A stretch of 64,000 nucleotides of DNA. Source: VBDM01 sp049802235. GTDB taxonomy: Bacteria; Pseudomonadota; Gammaproteobacteria; Burkholderiales; SG8-39. The stretch is from positions 1-64,000 of the forward strand of contig JBARMB010000049.1 in NCBI GenBank assembly GCA_049802235.1. Reading direction: 5' to 3'. The position numbers and the translations under genes were made by a program. Each line of letters begins with the position of its first letter. Position 1 is the first letter of the stretch. A model generated the notes under the pieces. It made no database searches. It saw only the letters and a program-made list of their open reading frames with translations, and was not told where the DNA came from. Positions 34,170-42,584 of the stretch are shown here, piece by piece.

Positions 34170-34889
34170 TCAGGGCAGCGTGACCGCCTCGATGCGGCTC
34201 TCATCGCAGCGTAAATAGCTTCCGGCGCGATACCAGTCCGCGAGCACCCAGCGCTCGCATTTTCTGCCGTCGACGAGGTGCTCGTGGCGCGCCGGCCGAT
34301 GGGTGTGGCCGTGTATGAGGCGCGCGCACCCATGCTCCCGCATCGCCGTTTCGACCGCGGCTGTATTGACGTCCATCAGCTCCATGGACTTGCGCTGCTT
34401 TTCCGATTCGCTGCGGCGGCGCAGGGCTTCGATCTCCGCCCTGCGTTGCGCAAGCGGGAGAGCGAGAAAACCATCCCTCCAGGCGCGGCTGCGCACCTTG
34501 GCGCGGAAGCGCTGGTAATCGCGATCGTCGGTGCACAGCGTATCGCCGTGCATGAGGACGGTCGTGGCCCCGGCGAGTTCGATGGTGAATGGGTCGGCGA
34601 TCAGGCGCGCATTGCAGGCGGCGGCAAAGACCTCGCCGAGCAGGAAGTCGCGATTGCCGTGCATGACGCATATTTCGGTGCCGGCCCGCGCGCATTCCGC
34701 CAGCGCCGCCGCGACCGAGGCGTTGAACGGGTCATCCAGGTCATCGTCGCCCGCCCAGTACTCGAACAGATCCCCGAGAATGTACAGCGGGTTCGCGTGA
34801 CGCGCCGGCCCGCGGAGGAAATCGAAGAAGATCCGGCTGATCTCCGGCCGCGATCCGCAAAGATGCAGGTCGGAGATGAACAGAACCAT
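34170..34889 (-). CDS. lpxH: UDP-2,3-diacylglucosamine diphosphatase
   Basis: LpxH hydrolyses UDP-2,3-diacylglucosamine to lipid X and UMP, the fourth step of lipid A synthesis. The 239-residue calcineurin-like phosphoesterase begins FISDLHLCGSRPE, has YILGDLFEYWAGDDD and MHGNRDFLLG, then VLMHGDTLCTDD and a late LIHGHTHRP. These give all metal ligands of the di-Mn site. It converges with metZ with only 8 bases between stops and no visible terminator. It may be transcribed with the cyclophilin genes upstream. Confidence 0.96.
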   Translation of the reverse strand: MVLFISDLHLCGSRPEISRIFFDFLRGPARHANPLYILGDLFEYWAGDDDLDDPFNASVAAALAECARAGTEICVMHGNRDFLLGEVFAAACNARLIADPFTIELAGATTVLMHGDTLCTDDRDYQRFRAKVRSRAWRDGFLALPLAQRRAEIEALRRRSESEKQRKSMELMDVNTAAVETAMREHGCARLIHGHTHRPARHEHLVDGRKCERWVLADWYRAGSYLRCDESRIEAVTLP

Positions 34890-34953
34890 GGGAACCCGGG
34901 GCTTGAGGCGAGAGACTTATGGCTAAGGGAGAGGTCCGCAGTTCGGGTTCTCC

Positions 34954-34968
34954 GGCCCCTGGCCCCTC
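34954..34968. repeat. GGCCCCTGGCCCCTC motif, member of a dispersed G-rich family
   Basis: This 15-base motif is close to the reverse complement of the motif at 18176-18187. It lies between lpxH and ppiB and overlaps the ppiB stop codon by 2 bases. The remaining bases of the gap (34890-34953) show no gene. Confidence 0.45.
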
Positions 34969-35458
34969 AACACACCTCGGCGCGTTCGATCCGCACGTCC
35001 TCCACCGGCACGTCGCCGTGGGATCCGCGCTTGCCGGTCTTGACCTGCCTGATCCTGTCGACCACGTCCTGTCCCTCGACGACTTTGCCGAACACGCAGT
35101 AGCCCCAGCCTTGGGCGGTCGGGGCGGTATGGTTGAGGAAATCGTTGTCGTTGACGTTGATGAAGAACTGGCTCGAAGCCGAGTTCGGCTCCGACGTCCG
35201 CGCCATGGCGACGGTATAGCGGTCGTTGGCGAGGCCGTTGTTCGCCTCGTTTATTATCGGCGGCCGGGTTGTCTTCTGGCGCATGCCGGGCTCGAAGCCC
35301 CCGCCCTGGATCATGAAGCCGTCGATGACGCGGTGAAACACGGTGTTCGAGTAGAACCCCGATTCGACGTAGCCGAGGAAGTTCTTCACCGTTTCGGGTG
35401 CGCGCCCGGCGTCCAGATCGAGCGCGAAGGTGCCGAGGTTGGTGTGCAGCTTGACCAT
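34967..35458 (-). CDS. ppiB: Cytoplasmic peptidyl-prolyl cis-trans isomerase (cyclophilin)
   Basis: A 163-residue cyclophilin without signal peptide. It speeds prolyl bond isomerisation during folding. It has FHRVIDGFMIQGGGF, holding the catalytic Arg and the Phe/Gln of the active site, and the SQFFINVNDNDFLNH strand. The ATG at 35458 has GGAGA about 4 bases upstream. The open frame continues 16 codons further but without family match. It is paired with a secreted cyclophilin gene 10 bases upstream. Confidence 0.95.
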   Translation of the reverse strand: MVKLHTNLGTFALDLDAGRAPETVKNFLGYVESGFYSNTVFHRVIDGFMIQGGGFEPGMRQKTTRPPIINEANNGLANDRYTVAMARTSEPNSASSQFFINVNDNDFLNHTAPTAQGWGYCVFGKVVEGQDVVDRIRQVKTGKRGSHGDVPVEDVRIERAEVC

Positions 35459-35468
35459 GGGATCTCCG

Positions 35469-36050
35469 TTACTTGGCGGATTTGACGCTTGCAGACTCGA
35501 TGACAACCGGTTGCTGCGGCACGTTCTGGTAGGGCCCGACCGTCGTGGTGGGCGCCTTGGCGATGCGCGTGACGGTGTCCATGCCCTCGATCACGCGGCC
35601 GAACACGGCATAACCGTAGCCTTGCGCCGAAGGCTCGCGATAGTTCAGGAAATCGTTGTTCTTGACGTTGATGAAGAACTGCGCCGTCGCGGAATGCGGA
35701 TCGGGCGTGCGCGCCATGGCCACCGTGCCGAGATCGTTCTTCAGGCCGCCGCTCATCGCGATGCCGGCCTCGTTCTCGATCGGCGCACGCGTCGCCTTCT
35801 GCCGCATGTCGCGGTCGAAGCCCCCGCCCTGGATCATGAAGCCGTCGATGACGCGATGAAAGACGGTGCCGCTGTAGAAGCCGTCCTTCACGTACCGAAG
35901 GAAATTGGCCGCCGTCTTGGGCGCCTTGTCCGGGTAGATCTCGAGAACGAAATTGCCGGCGCTGGTCCTGAACTCGACACGCGGGTTCTGCGCCCAGGCA
36001 GGCGGTATCGAGACGAGCAGAAGGGCGATCAGTGCTGCGATGCGGTTCAT
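35469..36050 (-). CDS. ppiA: Periplasmic peptidyl-prolyl cis-trans isomerase (cyclophilin)
   Basis: A 193-residue cyclophilin with an N-terminal signal peptide ending PPAWAQ, so it acts in the periplasm. The catalytic core FHRVIDGFMIQGGGF and the AQFFINVKNNDFLNY strand match its neighbour closely, and the two probably arose by tandem duplication with gain or loss of the export signal. GGAGA precedes the ATG. A 48-base gap separates it from the L,D-transpeptidase gene. Confidence 0.93.
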   Translation of the reverse strand: MNRIAALIALLLVSIPPAWAQNPRVEFRTSAGNFVLEIYPDKAPKTAANFLRYVKDGFYSGTVFHRVIDGFMIQGGGFDRDMRQKATRAPIENEAGIAMSGGLKNDLGTVAMARTPDPHSATAQFFINVKNNDFLNYREPSAQGYGYAVFGRVIEGMDTVTRIAKAPTTTVGPYQNVPQQPVVIESASVKSAK

Positions 36051-36098
36051 CGTGGGTCTCCGTTAAAGCGGACTATGCCGAGAGCAGACCGGGTGCGT

Positions 36099-37298
36099 TC
36101 AGACGGCGCCCTCGTAGACGATGCGCCAGTGGCCGTCCTCCCGGGTCCAGTACTGGCGTTTTTTCATCGCATTCGAGAGGTTGCTCGAGCGGTAGTCCTG
36201 GTCAAAAGTCACCACCACGAGGTCTTCCTTGCCGGGGTTGCGGAACATGCTGACGTTCCTGGCGCCCACCTTGATCCACTTCTTGGCGCTGTTCACCTGG
36301 CGCTTGTGGCGGCTCCAGGCGGCGAGATTCTCGCCGCCCGCGGCGAACTTCGCCGAGTAGTGGGCGAGATACCGATCGGCATCGAGGCTCTCCCAGTCGG
36401 CGCGCCAATTCTCGAACTGCTCCCGGAAAGCCTTGCGCTCGCTCGCCCAGTCATCGAGGCTCAGCCACTCGACGTCCTCGCTGATGATCACCGGCGTGAG
36501 GCCGATCTGGAGGTTTTGCGCGAGCGCGTCGAGATCGGCATTCGCCAGGACCACGCAGCCGTTGCTCGATCGCGGCGGGCGGCTGTAGGTATCGGAGGGC
36601 GTTCCATGCAGCCAGATGCCGTGGCCGTTGCGGCCCTGGATGCGGTCCCACTCGTTGGGGTAGTCGATCGGGAAGGCGCCGCTGCCGTAGAAGTCCGACA
36701 GCTTCCGGCGCGGCAGGCTTGCGGTCACGTGGTAGACGCCGATCGGCGTCTTTTCGTCGCCTTCGCGGGCCTTCTCCGCCCCGTTCTTGCCGGAGCTGAT
36801 GTAATAGTCGGCGACGAAGCGCGGCTTGCCGTCGTCGTTCTGGTAGAGATACAGCCGCGAACGGCGGGTATCGACCACGACCGCGTACTTCTGGTCGTCG
36901 CGCAGTTGCATGAGGTAACGCGGCACCTGGTTGGTCGGCGGGCGTTCACGGTATGCCTGCAGGCGCGCAAGAGCTTCGGCGCGCAGGCCTTCGAGGCGTC
37001 CCGCCGGCGCGTTCGGCGCCGCGCCCAAAGTCTTGATGGGCCGTGACCGCGCCAGCAGCAAGTCGCCCCTGATGAGGTGAGCGAGGCGGAAGTTCGGTCT
37101 GACGCGGATCAGGGCGTCGATGTTCTGGAGCGCCAGGTCGAAGCGTTCCTGCCCCATCTCCTCTATGACGCCGGCCAGCAACGCATCCGCGGTGGGGGCG
37201 GTTTCGGGCTGCGCGCCGTTGGCGGGCACGAGAGGCGAAACTCCGAGGGCGACGGCAACGAGCGCGATCGAGACGAGGGCGCGCGAGTCGGTTCGCAT
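36099..37298 (-). CDS. L,D-transpeptidase (YkuD) with an NTF2-like C-terminal domain
   Basis: A 399-residue exported protein with a signal peptide (about 1-29). Residues 40-130 form a helical region. A YkuD domain (about 137-265) begins with YAVVVDTRRSRLYLYQ and holds the catalytic HGTPS (His231) and SNGCVVL (Cys248). After it comes a domain of about 115 residues with W-x(n)-D-x(n)-Y patterning that resembles NTF2/SnoaL folds. It may form 3-3 cross-links in peptidoglycan or attach proteins to it. The ATG overlaps the stop of the upstream TPR gene (ATGA), so the two are coupled. Confidence 0.85.
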   Translation of the reverse strand: MRTDSRALVSIALVAVALGVSPLVPANGAQPETAPTADALLAGVIEEMGQERFDLALQNIDALIRVRPNFRLAHLIRGDLLLARSRPIKTLGAAPNAPAGRLEGLRAEALARLQAYRERPPTNQVPRYLMQLRDDQKYAVVVDTRRSRLYLYQNDDGKPRFVADYYISSGKNGAEKAREGDEKTPIGVYHVTASLPRRKLSDFYGSGAFPIDYPNEWDRIQGRNGHGIWLHGTPSDTYSRPPRSSNGCVVLANADLDALAQNLQIGLTPVIISEDVEWLSLDDWASERKAFREQFENWRADWESLDADRYLAHYSAKFAAGGENLAAWSRHKRQVNSAKKWIKVGARNVSMFRNPGKEDLVVVTFDQDYRSSNLSNAMKKRQYWTREDGHWRIVYEGAV

Positions 37299-38323
37299 CA
37301 GCTTCCCGCCCGTTCCTCTTGGATAAGCCACCGGCCGTCGGTGCGTACCAGGACGAGTGTTTTGCTGCCGCGTACCTGCAGATGGTCCGAGCGGTACAGT
37401 TGCCGGAAAATCACGACGGCGCGGCTGTCGTTCAGCGTGACTTTGGGAGACTCTATCGCGACTTCGATTTTCTTCGGCGCCGAAATGCGTTGCTTGCGCG
37501 TCTTTTCCCATTCTGTGCGGGACTCGCCCTTGGGCGTCTTGAAGTCTTTCGCATAAAACGAAAGATAACCGCTCACGTCCTGTTTTGCCCAGGCGCCGGC
37601 CCAGGCGCGCAGCGTATCGAGCACCTCATCGGATTCTGCCGCGGCGGGCTGCGGCTTTTCCGCAGGTTTCGCGGCGGCTTTTGCTTCCTCGGGAGCGGGC
37701 TTGGGTTGCGGCGCGGCAGCGGACTTCGGCGCCGCCGCGATGATGTCCGGGCGCGGTGGCTCGACGGCGTCTGCGGGCCTGGTGGAAGCGCGCGCAGGGC
37801 GGTTGCCGCTGGAGATGAGCTCGTGAATCAGCGACAGCTTGTTCTGCGCGGTGGAATTGGTGGAATCGAACTGCAGCGCCTTGTCATAGGCCTGGCTCGC
37901 CAGCGTGGTGTACACGTCACCGAGATTCTCGTAGGCAGTGGCGTAGCTTGGATGCGTGCGGATCGACATTTCCAGTTGCTGCCGCGCCTTCTCGTACTGA
38001 CCTTGAGCGGCGTAAAGGACCGCGAGATTGTTGTAGGGTTCGGGTAGTTCGGGATAATCCTGCGACAGCTTGGTGAAGACCTCGATCGCTTCCGCGTTCT
38101 TTTTCTCCTCGGTGAGGATCAGGCCCTTCAGAAAGCGGCCCTGGGCGTCGCGCGGCTTTTGCGCGAGATACTCATTGACACGGTCGAGAGCCTGGGCGTG
38201 CTGGCCCTGCTTCAGCAGGCGGTTGATGTCCTGCAGATCGTCCGCACGTACCGGCGCCGTGGCGAGCGCCAAGCCAAGCAGAAGCGCTGCGAGCTGTGCC
38301 GTGAGACGAATGGTCCGATTCAT
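37298..38323 (-). CDS. Exported TPR protein with an NTF2-like C-terminal domain
   Basis: A 341-residue protein with a signal peptide ending PVRAD. TPR repeats follow (about 28-165), the clearest being PEPYNNLAVLYAAQGQYEKA and TAYENLGDVYTTLASQAYDK. A Pro/Ala/Lys-rich linker (about 180-235) leads to a C-terminal domain of about 105 residues. That domain has the same W..W...D...Y...Y layout as the end of the neighbouring L,D-transpeptidase. It may scaffold or localise that enzyme in the periplasm. The ATG at 38323 has only a weak GAAAG upstream; a TTG ten codons earlier is possible. Confidence 0.72.
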   Translation of the reverse strand: MNRTIRLTAQLAALLLGLALATAPVRADDLQDINRLLKQGQHAQALDRVNEYLAQKPRDAQGRFLKGLILTEEKKNAEAIEVFTKLSQDYPELPEPYNNLAVLYAAQGQYEKARQQLEMSIRTHPSYATAYENLGDVYTTLASQAYDKALQFDSTNSTAQNKLSLIHELISSGNRPARASTRPADAVEPPRPDIIAAAPKSAAAPQPKPAPEEAKAAAKPAEKPQPAAAESDEVLDTLRAWAGAWAKQDVSGYLSFYAKDFKTPKGESRTEWEKTRKQRISAPKKIEVAIESPKVTLNDSRAVVIFRQLYRSDHLQVRGSKTLVLVRTDGRWLIQEERAGS

Positions 38324-38560
38324 TGTGTTATACTTTCTTTGGCTGAAGGACAACGCTCAATTCTATCAAGAAGCCCGCAAAGTTCACAATAATCAGCCCG
38401 TTGCGGGAATTTCCTCGGTTTCATCGCTTTTCCCCGCCCGGCAACTGCGCCCGCGGCCTTGACCCTGTTGACGGGCCCGGTTTTCCGCAGATGGCGACGC
38501 AACGGGGGCCAACCATTCACGGATAATATCGTGGAAGGGCCCCAATTCACTCCCCAGGTC

Positions 38561-39997
38561 ATGCTGAAGATATACAACAGTCTCTCCCGCGCCAAGGAGC
38601 CGTTCGTTCCGCTCGACCCGCCGCGGGTGAAGATGTACGTCTGCGGCATGACGGTGTACGACTACTGCCACCTCGGCCACGCCCGGGTGATGATCGTGTT
38701 CGACCTCGTGCAGCGCTGGCTGCGCGCGAGCGGTTACCAGCTCACCTATGTGCGCAACATCACCGATATCGACGACAAGATCATCCGCCGCGCCGTCGAG
38801 AACGGCGAGACCATCGGCGCGTTGACCGAGCGTTTCATCCGCTACATGGACGAGGACGCCGCGGCGCTGGGCGTACGCAAGCCTGACCTCGAGCCTCGCG
38901 CCACGCAGCACATCGCCGATATGCTGGCGATGATCGCGAAACTGGAGGAGCGCGGCATGGCGTACCGCGCCGGCAGCGGCGATGTCAATTTTTCGGTGAG
39001 GAAATTCCCGGGTTACGGCAAGCTCTCAGGCAAATCGATCGAGGACTTGCGTGCCGGCGAGCGCGTGGATGTCGACGCCACCAAGCACGACCCGCTTGAT
39101 TTCGTTCTGTGGAAGCACGCCAAGGAAGGCGAGCCTTTCTGGCAATCGCCCTGGGGAAACGGCCGTCCGGGCTGGCATATCGAGTGCTCGGCGATGGCGA
39201 CCCGGCTGCTGGGGGCGCATTTCGACATCCACGGCGGCGGCCAGGACCTGCAGTTTCCGCACCACGAGAACGAAATCGCGCAGTCGGAAGGGGCCCTGAA
39301 CGAAAATGAGGGAAAACGCTTCGTCAATTACTGGATGCACAACGGCTTCGTCCGCGTGGACGAGGAGAAGATGTCGAAATCGCTCGGCAACTTCTTCACC
39401 ATTCGCGATCTGCTCAGGCGCTACGATGCCGAGGTGCTGCGATTCTTCGTCGCGCGGGCGCACTACCGCAGCCCGCTCAACTACTCCGATCAGCACCTCG
39501 AGGACGCCCGCCAGGCTCTGACGCGGCTCTACACGGCGCTGAAAGGGGCACCGACGGAAACCGGCACCCCCGACTGGAACGAGCCGCACGCGCGGCGTTT
39601 CCGCGAGGCCATGGACGACGACTTCAATACCCCGGAGGCAATGGCAATCCTGTTCGAACTTGCCAACGAGATCAACCGCACGCACTCCCGGATACTGGCT
39701 CGACAGGTGCGCGCATTAGGCGGAATCCTCGGGCTGCTGCAGCGCGATTCGGTCGAATTTCTCCAAGGACGTCACGACATTGAAGTTCATGTCACCGGGG
39801 TCGCGGCGCGTGCTGAGAGCGGAACGGCCACGGTGAATATTTTCCCGCCGGATGAAGTTGAACGGTTAATTCAGCAACGTGTGACGGCCAAGGAAGCGAA
39901 GAATTTCCGCGAGGCCGATCGCATCCGCGCAGAACTTTTGGCGGCCGGCATTGTGCTCGAGGACAGCCGCGACGGCACGACCTGGCGGCGCCAGTAG
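38561..39997 (+). CDS. cysS: Cysteinyl-tRNA synthetase
   Basis: CysS charges tRNA-Cys. The 478-residue class I synthetase has the HIGH motif as HLGHAR, the zinc-site cysteines in YVCGMTVYD and in HIECSAMA, and KMSKSLGN for the second ATP motif. HGGGQDLQFPHHENEIAQ is also characteristic. The ATG at 38561 gives the usual LKIYNSLSRAKEPF start; earlier in-frame starts extend into unconserved sequence. AGG lies 3 bases upstream. The 237-base divergent gap before it shows a possible -10 box (GATAAT, 38522) but no clear -35. Confidence 0.97.
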   Translation: MLKIYNSLSRAKEPFVPLDPPRVKMYVCGMTVYDYCHLGHARVMIVFDLVQRWLRASGYQLTYVRNITDIDDKIIRRAVENGETIGALTERFIRYMDEDAAALGVRKPDLEPRATQHIADMLAMIAKLEERGMAYRAGSGDVNFSVRKFPGYGKLSGKSIEDLRAGERVDVDATKHDPLDFVLWKHAKEGEPFWQSPWGNGRPGWHIECSAMATRLLGAHFDIHGGGQDLQFPHHENEIAQSEGALNENEGKRFVNYWMHNGFVRVDEEKMSKSLGNFFTIRDLLRRYDAEVLRFFVARAHYRSPLNYSDQHLEDARQALTRLYTALKGAPTETGTPDWNEPHARRFREAMDDDFNTPEAMAILFELANEINRTHSRILARQVRALGGILGLLQRDSVEFLQGRHDIEVHVTGVAARAESGTATVNIFPPDEVERLIQQRVTAKEAKNFREADRIRAELLAAGIVLEDSRDGTTWRRQ

Positions 39998-40088
39998 AAC
40001 CGGCGACGCCGCACCCAAGGGTTCCCCCTGAGCGGGGTAACGCCGGGATACTTCCCCCTGTTCCAGGCTTGGCCGTTGGTTTGCGTAA

Positions 40089-41228
40089 TTAGTACGCGAA
40101 CCGCCCTTGCCTGCTGATCGCCGTGAGGTCGACGAACTTCGAGCCGTTGTGGTTGGTGGGGCTGAAATCGACGATATAACCGCCGATGTCGACGTTATGC
40201 ATCGAATCGAGAGCCTTGAACAGGTTTTCCCGGGTCGGGTTGGGACCGGCGCGCCGGATTGCTTCCACGAGTACCTTCGCGCCGATGTAGGCTTCCAGCG
40301 AAGTGAAGGAATAGTCCTTCTTGCCGAGATGATTTTCTATCGCGGCCTGGTACTCTTTGACGATCCCGACCGACGACTTGGAATACGGCGGCACCACCTG
40401 TGCCACGACGACGCCGAGGCCCTGCGGGCCCAGTTCTTCGGCCAGCGCGCTCGCGCCGACAAAGGAAGTGCTGGCGAACTGGGCGCCGGCCCCGGCCTTC
40501 CTCACCTGCTTGATGAAATCCGCAGTGGTCTTGTAGAGCGTGGTCGCGATGATCACGTCCGGCGACGACTTGACGACCTCGGCAACGGCGCCGCCGAGAT
40601 CGGTCTGATTACGCTTCAGGGTGCCGATCGATACCGGCTTCAGCCCGCGCTTCGTGAGGGCCAATTCCACCGCCGCCAGATTTTCCTTGCCGATCGCGTC
40701 GTCGTAGTGGATGACCGAGAACCGCTTCATTCCGGTTATCGCATAGAAGTCCACGATCTTCTCGAGTTCGTCGGCATAGCTCGCGCGAATGTTGTACACC
40801 TCACGGCGGAACGCGCGCATGGGCTCCGCGCCCGTGAACGGGCCGACGAACGCCACCTTGTTTTTCTCCGCGAATGGAAGCGCCGGCAGGCTCAACGTGG
40901 CGCTGGCGTATCCGAACAACGCCAGCACGCCTCTTTCCTCGATCAGGATCCTGCCGTTCTCGCCGGCGCGCTTGGCGTCGTTGGCGTCGTCGAGCGTTAT
41001 GAGCTCGAGCTTGCGGCCGTTGACACCGCCCGCGTCGTTTACCTTCTTGAAGCAGGAGAGAACGCCGTCGCGGATGTCGATGCCGAATTCCTTGTTGCTG
41101 CCGCTGAGCGGTCCCGACTGTCCGATCAGGACGGTCGTCTTGGTGACGCCTTGGGACTGTACCGGGCCGGAGGCAAGAATGCAGCCTGCGACGCCGAGCA
41201 AGAAGCACAAGCTGGACATTTTTTTCAT
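40089..41228 (-). CDS. ABC transporter substrate-binding protein, LivJ-type (copy 1)
   Basis: A 379-residue periplasmic binding protein of the branched-chain amino acid family (type I fold). The signal peptide ends near GPVQSQ. The mature start GVTKTTVLIGQSGPLSG and FKKVNDAGGVNGRKLELI are typical of this group. Ligand could be an amino acid, amide or aromatic acid. ATG at 41228 is preferred over 41237, because GGAGGA sits about 9 bases before it. It is the first of three paralogues in a row, and no LivHMGF permease/ATPase genes are near. Confidence 0.88.
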   Translation of the reverse strand: MKKMSSLCFLLGVAGCILASGPVQSQGVTKTTVLIGQSGPLSGSNKEFGIDIRDGVLSCFKKVNDAGGVNGRKLELITLDDANDAKRAGENGRILIEERGVLALFGYASATLSLPALPFAEKNKVAFVGPFTGAEPMRAFRREVYNIRASYADELEKIVDFYAITGMKRFSVIHYDDAIGKENLAAVELALTKRGLKPVSIGTLKRNQTDLGGAVAEVVKSSPDVIIATTLYKTTADFIKQVRKAGAGAQFASTSFVGASALAEELGPQGLGVVVAQVVPPYSKSSVGIVKEYQAAIENHLGKKDYSFTSLEAYIGAKVLVEAIRRAGPNPTRENLFKALDSMHNVDIGGYIVDFSPTNHNGSKFVDLTAISRQGRFAY

Positions 41229-41337
41229 GATCTCCATTCCTCCATTGCCCGCCGTCCCTGCCGACTGTGGCAGCGTGGCCTATCGTAACAAAAAGACTGC
41301 CCCGACGGATCGCGGTCTGATAGTTTCCCTCCGCCGA

Positions 41338-42474
41338 TCAGTTCTTGAACTGCAAGTCCTTGCCGATGATGGTCAGCTCGACAAACGAGCTGGGGTTGTG
41401 ATTGTTGGGAGCGAAAGCGATGGTGTAGCCGCCGGCGTCGAAGTCCGACATGCCGTCGAGCGCCTGCATGAAATTTTCCCGAGTCAGCTTGGGGCCGGCG
41501 CGGCGCAACGCCTCGGCGACCACCTTGGCGCCGATGTAGGCCTCGACAGACGTAAAAGAGAAATCCTTGCGGCCGGCGTACTTTACCATCGCCGCGCGGT
41601 ATTCGGCCACGATCGGCAGCGCCGCGCGCGCGAACGGGGGCGCCACCGTGGCAACCACCAGGCCGACGCCGTCGCTACCCAGTTCCTTGGCGAGCTGGCT
41701 TGCGCCGGGAAAGGAATTGCTCACCATGAACGCCGCGGAGCCGTTCTTGCGGGCAAAACGGATCGAGTCGGCGGTCGCTTTGTAAAGCGTAGTGAAGATC
41801 ACGACGTCCGGGTTGCCCTTGAGCACCGCATTCATGCCCGCCTCGATGTCGGGCTTGGCGCGGTCCTTGAACGCGCCCACCGAAACCGCCGTGAGGTTGC
41901 GTTTCTTGAGCGCGCGGTCCACGGCCGTGAAATTCTCCCGCCCGACGGCGTCGTCGTAGTGGACGATCGCGAACCGCTTTATCGACAGCGGCACGAAGTA
42001 GTCGACGATCTTTTCCAGCTCGTCGGCGTAGCTCGCGCGCATGTTGTACACGTAGCGGTTGTACGCGCGCATCGGGTCGGCCCCGGTGAACGGGGCGAGG
42101 AACGGCACGTGGTGTTTCTCGACGTAGGGCAGGGCCGGGCGGCTGAGGGTCGCGCTCGCGTAGCCGAACAGCGCGAACACGCCGCGCTGCTCGATCAGCG
42201 CGCGGGTATTTTCGTCGGCGCGCTGCACGACGTTGCCGTCGTCCAGCGTGACCAGCTCGATCTTGCGGCCGTACACGCCCCCCGCCTCGTTCACCTTTTT
42301 GAAATAGGCAAGCGCGCCGTCGCGGATGTCGACGCCGAATTCCCTGTTGCTGCCGCTGAGAGGGGCGGACTGCCCGAGCAGAATGCTCGCCTTGGTGATT
42401 CCCTGGGCGTGCACCGCGCCGGCGATCACGATGCCGCCCAGCGAGCCGAACATAAGACGCAATCCGGAATTCAT
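41338..42474 (-). CDS. ABC transporter substrate-binding protein, LivJ-type (copy 2)
   Basis: The 378-residue paralogue of its neighbours has a signal peptide ending GAVHAQ and a mature start GITKASILLGQSAPLSG. FKKVNEAGGVYGRKIELV and SYADELEKIVDYF are shared with copy 1, the nearest relative. It ends in NHNPSSFVELTIIGKDLQF. Residues around the binding cleft differ between copies, so ligands may differ. The gaps on both sides are about 110 bases, long enough for separate promoters, none of which is clear. Confidence 0.88.
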   Translation of the reverse strand: MNSGLRLMFGSLGGIVIAGAVHAQGITKASILLGQSAPLSGSNREFGVDIRDGALAYFKKVNEAGGVYGRKIELVTLDDGNVVQRADENTRALIEQRGVFALFGYASATLSRPALPYVEKHHVPFLAPFTGADPMRAYNRYVYNMRASYADELEKIVDYFVPLSIKRFAIVHYDDAVGRENFTAVDRALKKRNLTAVSVGAFKDRAKPDIEAGMNAVLKGNPDVVIFTTLYKATADSIRFARKNGSAAFMVSNSFPGASQLAKELGSDGVGLVVATVAPPFARAALPIVAEYRAAMVKYAGRKDFSFTSVEAYIGAKVVAEALRRAGPKLTRENFMQALDGMSDFDAGGYTIAFAPNNHNPSSFVELTIIGKDLQFKN

Positions 42475-42584
42475 TGGTAAGCTGCCTTTTTTTGCCTGCC
42501 ACGGCCCACCGGAAATCCCGGGGCTGCCGCGACTGGAGATTAATTCCGGGACGTTGCCCCTTCAGACGCGCGCAAGCGCGCCTT

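Noticed and set aside
35469..36050. Tandem cyclophilins as a novel module
   Set aside because: A cytoplasmic and periplasmic pair of cyclophilins is common in Proteobacteria; noted only as a duplication.
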